From Artocarpus heterophyllus (taxonomy: Eukaryota > Streptophyta > Magnoliopsida > Rosales > Moraceae): DNA of 64,000 nt. Position 1 is the first letter of the stretch. Each line of letters opens with the position of its first letter. The translations under genes were made by a program, and so were the position numbers. The notes under the pieces are model-generated. The model was not told where the DNA came from and searched no databases. It saw only the letters and a list, made by a program, of their open reading frames with translations. Below, piece after piece: positions 59,333 through 64,000 of the stretch. The stretch is taken from assembly GCA_025403435.1 (NCBI GenBank), contig JAJQZP010000429.1, positions 62,001-126,000 of the forward strand. The letters run 5' to 3'.

Positions 59333-62300
59333 ATGTCTAAAAATGCTTTATCATCGATACTTGACAAAAACCAATTAACCGGTGAGAACTATAATGATTG
59401 GAAACGGAACCTGGACATCGTCCTTTCCTTTGAGAAACTGAAATATATTCTGACAACTCCTTGTCCTCCCGAGCCTACGGGAGACTCAAGTAATGAGCAA
59501 TTCCAAGCGTACGAACGCTGGAAAGATGCTAATGATCAGGCCCGCTGCTATGTTATGGCAAGCATGAATAACGTGCTGCAGGCTCACCATCAGGATTTTG
59601 AGACTACGAAGCAGATCTTGGATAATCTTGAGGACATGTTTGGAGGCCAGGCCATAACAAAGCGGCAAGGGGCGCTTCGGAAACTCTTAAACTGTAGACA
59701 GAGACCGGGGACATCTGTAAAGGAGCACATGATGTTGGTCATGGGTTACCTCGCTGAGGCTCAAACCAATGGAGCCGACATCGATGCTGAAACTCAGATG
59801 ACTATGGTCTTTGAGACTCTGTCTAAGGAATTTATTCCGTTTAGAGCTACTTTTAATCTAAGCAATAGACGGGATATGACCTTGACAAAACTGATGAAAC
59901 AGTTACAAGAGTTTGAACTGCTGATCAAGGAGTCTCCTGCTGGTGGAGAGGCCAATATGGTAGCTGCTTCTGGTTCCAATCCTAACTCTGGGAATGGAAA
60001 GAAGCAACGGGCCAAAAGTGGGAAGTCTTCTATTCCTATTGCTACCAAGAGCAAGAAGAAGAAAAAGAAGAACCCAAAGAAGCTTAAGTGCTTCTTTTGT
60101 GGTAAGGTCGGGCATATAAAGAAGCATTGCAAGGACTTCCTTTCCAAGGGAGGTAGGTGTGATCTTCTATATTTAGAAACTTGTTTGGTTGAGGAATCCA
60201 GTGACATTTGGGTCATAGATTCTGGTGCAACTAATCATGTTTGTGTTTCTCTGCAGGGATTCAAAGAAACGAGAAGTCTACTTCGTGAAGACTTAACGCT
60301 TCGGATGGGCGATGGATCCTTGGTCTCAGCGGAAGCAGTGGGAGATGTCCATCTTTATTTTGATAATTATAGGAGTTTAATTTTGCGAGATTGTTTTTAT
60401 GTTCCTAAATTTAAAAGGAATTTAATTTCTGTATCTTCTTTATTTAAAGACTCCTACGTGGTATCTTTTAATGAAAAAGTGGTGATTCGTAAAAACAAAT
60501 CTTTTATCTGTTCTGGATGGATGCAAAATAATCTATATTTTATCAAACCTAAGATGGACCTATTGCTTAATGCTGAGATAAATGATAATGACTCAAAAAG
60601 ACTTAAAACTTCTCACTCTAATAAGACTTATCTTTGGCATTTACGCCTTGGCCATATTAACCTAAATAGGATTCAAAGGTTGGTAAGGGAGGGACCTTTA
60701 AGTCACTTAAAGGTGGAATCTATACCTCAATGTGAGTCTTGTTTGGAGGGTAAAATGACCAAAAGACCATACGGGTCTAAGGGCAATAGGGCCGAAGGGG
60801 TTCTAGAACTTGTGCATAGTGATGTTTGCAGACCGATGAACATCCGGGCACGAGGAGGGTATGAGTACTTCGTTACTTTTATTGACGATTACTCAAGATA
60901 TGGGTATGTGTACCTAATGCACCACAAAAGCGAAACTTATGATAAGTTCAGGGAGTTTCGGGCTGAAGTGGAAAAGCAATTGGGTAGACCCATAAAGGCA
61001 CTTCGATCTGATCGAGGTGGGGAATACCTTTCTGATGAGTTCTTGGGACACTTGTTAGAGAATAGGATTTTATCCCATTTGACTGCGCCGGGCACTCCGC
61101 AGCAGAATGGCGTAGCAGAGAGAAGGAATAGGACTTTGTTGGACATGATTCGGTCCATGATGAGTTATTCATCATTGCCTTTATCCTTTTAGGGATATGC
61201 ACTACAAACCGCATGTTATCTTTTGAACAATGTGCCTTCAAAATCGGTCCCTAAAACTCCTCACGAGTTGTGGACAAGACGGAAGACATCCTTAAACCAT
61301 ATTCGCATATGGGGATGTCCAGCTCATGTCCTGTTTAAGGATCCGAATAAGTTGGAAGCACGTTCAGAAGTTTGCATGTTTGTAGGATATCCAAAGGGGA
61401 CTAAAGGGGGATATTTTTATAACCCAAAGGAAAATAAAGTCGTGGTTTCAACTAATGCAACTTTCCTTGAGGAGAGTTACATGAACGACTTTAAACCTCA
61501 AAGCAAAGTGGTGCTTGAGGAGTTGAGGGGTAATCCGTTTACTCCGGAGGTTCCGAACGAAACCATTCCGATCGGTGTAGAAAAACCAAACAAACCTGAA
61601 CAACAACCTCAGGGGCTTCGGCGTAGTGGGAGGATCGGGCGTCAACCTGAGAGGTATATGTTCAATGGGGAGGTCTTTTTGGCTGAACCGGATGAACATG
61701 ACAGGGATCCTTACACTTACGCAGAAGCTATGGAGGATGTTGATTCAAGACTCTGGACAGAGGCCATGAACATTGAGATGAAGTCTATGGAGACTAATCG
61801 GGTCTGGGACCTTGTGGATCTTCCCGAAGGGGTAAAACCCATAGGGAGTAAGTGGCTCTACAAGAGGAAAAGAGGAGTGGATGGAAAGGTCGAAACCTTT
61901 AAGGCTAGACTGGTAGCTAAGGGTTATACGCAAAAGGAAGGAATCGATTATGAGGAAACCTTTTCGCCTGTAGCCATGCTTAAGTCCATCCGGATTCTCT
62001 TGTCCATAGCTGCCGCTCTCGACTACGAGATTTGGCAGATGGATGTCAAGACGGCTTTTCTAAATGGCTATCTTGATGAGTCCATTTATATGGAACAACC
62101 AGACGGGTTCAAGGTCACGGGTCAAGAGGGTAAGGTTTGTAAGTTGCTAAAGTCTATTTATGGACTTAAGTAGGCTTCTCGTTCTTGGAACATAAGATTT
62201 GATCAAGTGATCAAGACTTATGGGTTCTCACAAAATGTGGATGAACCATGTGTTTACAAACACATTAAGAATGGGAAGGTGGTTTTTCTACTACTCTATG

Positions 62301-63286
62301 TACATGACATTCTGCTAATTGGCAATGACGTTGGGGCGTTGTCATCGGTCAAATTATGGTTGACCAAGCAGTTTGACATGAAGGACTTGGGTGAGGCTAA
62401 TTTTGTTCTCGGTATCCAGATCTTTCGGGATAGGAAGAACAAAATGATAGCTTTGTCACAGGCCGGCTACATAGATAAAATTCTCAGGAGGTTTGCAATG
62501 CAGGATTCCAAGAAAGGTGGGCAACCATCTAGGTCTGGAATTACTCTTTCTAAGAAAGACTCTCCAAAGTCTTATGAAGAAAGAGAATACATGAAGAAGG
62601 TACCTTATGCTTCGGCAGTGGGTAGTCTCATGTATGCCATGCTTTGCACTCGACCGGATATTAGTTATGCGGTCGGGATTGTGAGTCGATTTCAGGCGGA
62701 TCCAGGACCGAACCATTGGGTTGCGGTAAAGCATATTTTCAAGTACCTGAGAAGGACTCGAGGGTATATGCTTGTGTATTCGGGTGAGGATTTAACTCCT
62801 CTAGGATACACTGATTCAGATTTTCAATCCTGCCTGGATTCTAGGAAATCGACATCGGGGTTTGTGTTTACTCTGGGTGGCGGTGCCATCAGTTGGAGAA
62901 GTGCGAAGCAAGATTGCACTTCGGATTCAACGATGGAGGCCGAGTATGTGGTGGCTAGTGATGCTTCGAAAGAAGCAGTGTGGCTCCGCAAGTTCCTTGG
63001 GGATCTTGAGGTAGTTCCTGGTATGGATAAAGCGGTATCACTGTACTGTGATAACAGTGCGGCGGTAGCTAATGCTAAGGAACCAAGATTTCACAAGAAG
63101 AGTAAGCATATTGATCGGAAGTATCATGTGATAAAGGACTTCGTTGAGAGCGGGCATGTCACGGTGTGCAAGATCGCGTCAGAGGACAATTTAGCTGATC
63201 CATTTACGAAGACACTTTCTGGGAGAGTCTTCGAGAGGCATGTGGAAGCTATGGGGATGCGAAATTTGCAGTATTTACTCACTTAG
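59333..63286 (+). pseudogene. gag-pol: Copia C gag-pol polyprotein, frame-intact with two internal stops
   Basis: One frame of 1,317 codons from ATG 59,333 to TAG 63,284-63,286, with no frameshift. Gag, the zinc knuckle [14 protein letters not shown] near residue 253, protease DSGATNH (D296), the integrase zinc region and D-D-E triad, RT and RNase H are all in place. Two codons are TAG: 61,190-61,192 (TGG in B, in integrase after LPLSF) and 62,171-62,173 (CAG in B, in RT after SIYGLK). The RT box reads YVHD (62,297-62,308), as in B. The integrase HSDVCRPMN has arginine where B has glycine. Unless both stops are read through, only gag, protease and part of integrase would be made. Confidence 0.93.
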
Positions 63287-63300
63287 TGCAAGTGGGAGAT
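63287..63300 (+). other. Copia C polypurine tract
   Basis: TGCAAGTGGGAGAT directly precedes the 3' LTR, identical to copy B. Confidence 0.8.
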
Positions 63301-64000
63301 TGTTAGACATGTATGCTCTAAGGAGTAAAAATGTAATACGTTTTTGGAGACATTTTTATCAATAAAGAATTTATTCATTTATATATACCAAATATTGTCC
63401 TCTTTACGTTCATATTTGTTGAATGTATGATAAGCAAACAGTAGTCTGAGACTGTCAGTCTAAACCATAAGAGTTGGGCATATGATGGGATGATTATGCG
63501 GTAGACACGACTCTTAAGGTGATGGTCTAAAATATATGATCCGCAATCGAGGGAATAAAGTTGGGCGCTTTATTCATGTAAAGATTGTTATGTTGTCTAT
63601 ATCCCTTTTGGGAGATGGTTTGTCTTGGCCATCGGAGTTGGACTCCGTGAATAGAAACATTGGCGCGTTGTCATAGGTGACGATGTGTTGGATCGGGACA
63701 TAAAGTGAATTGATTTGGATTAATAATTCTGTCTTGGCAAATCGATTCACTTTAGACAATCATTTGTATTGTATCTTAATCCTGAGATGAATGATGGGCC
63801 CGTTGTCTCGACTTGTGTCTTTTGATGTACCAATGGGTGACTCCCACATCTCTATAGTGGCATGCATACCGGTACGTTGGAGGCATGACTCTTGGTAGCG
63901 TAGACTTGTTATTCATAGATATGGAATCCATAGCTCCTCTTTAGGAGTAATGATATCCTCTTATATGCGTTGTCCTGTAATTGGAAAACTGGAGCACTCA
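63301..64000 (+). repeat. Copia C 3' LTR, first 700 bp
   Basis: It starts TGTTAGACATGTATGC and matches 55,657 onward. It is cut by the window edge. By comparison with the 5' LTR about 1.3 kb should follow. Confidence 0.95.

Larger units (their letters stand above)
55657..64000 (+). mobile_element. Copia C: young Ty1/copia element, 3' LTR running out of the window
   Basis: Same family as B and near-identical to it. It begins TGTTAGACATG after GATAT (55,652-55,656), inside the chromovirus protease/gag region. The 5' LTR is complete. Only the first 700 bp of the 3' LTR are present, so the target duplication cannot be checked. In the shared 700 bp the two LTRs differ at one site that I noticed (ATACATTTTT against ATACGTTTTT). 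Confidence 0.95.

Overview
The window is repetitive plant nuclear DNA with no convincing host gene, rRNA, tRNA or CRISPR array. The coding sequence is all transposable-element gag and pol: an Angela/BARE-like Ty1/copia family, an Athila-type Ty3/gypsy element, a Tekay/Del-like chromovirus fragment and a plant L1-type LINE. These families, the tRNA-Met and tRNA-Asp type primer sites, and the nesting of elements point to the large genome of a flowering plant. The sequence does not identify the species.

Bases 1-13,865 hold a four-deep nest. A minus-strand LINE (643..1 and 13,865..12,891) is split by a plus-strand copia solo LTR (644-1,695 and 12,002-12,890; about 1.93 kb when the insert is excluded). 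That LTR is split by a hAT-like non-autonomous element (1,696-1,777 and 11,507-12,001; 8-bp duplication TTCATTGG/TCCATTGG). The hAT element is split by minus-strand copia A (1,778-11,506; duplication TCTAA).

Bases 14,438-24,430 are copia D on the plus strand, an older relic (duplication TGCCT/TGCCC). Most of its RT/RNase H region is replaced by 2.9 kb of gypsy-LTR-like DNA.

Bases 25,060-47,930 are a second nest. A tandem array of 76-86 bp monomers with internal dyad symmetry (25,060-25,233 and 46,920-47,930) is split by a decayed Athila element (25,234-46,919). The 3' LTR of that element is split by copia B (37,250-46,871; duplication TACTG).

Bases 47,931-50,951 carry no recognisable gene. 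Bases 50,952-53,941 are Tekay-LTR-like DNA containing a 1.16-kb direct duplication. A minus-strand Tekay-like gag-end/protease/RT/RNase H fragment (53,942-55,656) follows, and it is interrupted by copia C (55,657 to beyond 64,000).

The copia solo LTR, A, D, B and C are successive insertions of one family at very different stages of decay. B and C are recent (near-identical LTRs, only one to two stop codons and one frameshift), yet both carry YVHD where the older copy A has the catalytic YVDD of reverse transcriptase. A GC-rich near-palindrome, TTCGGCAGGCCGAA, recurs in the LTRs and leaders of the copia family and also in the unrelated gypsy LTR sequence.
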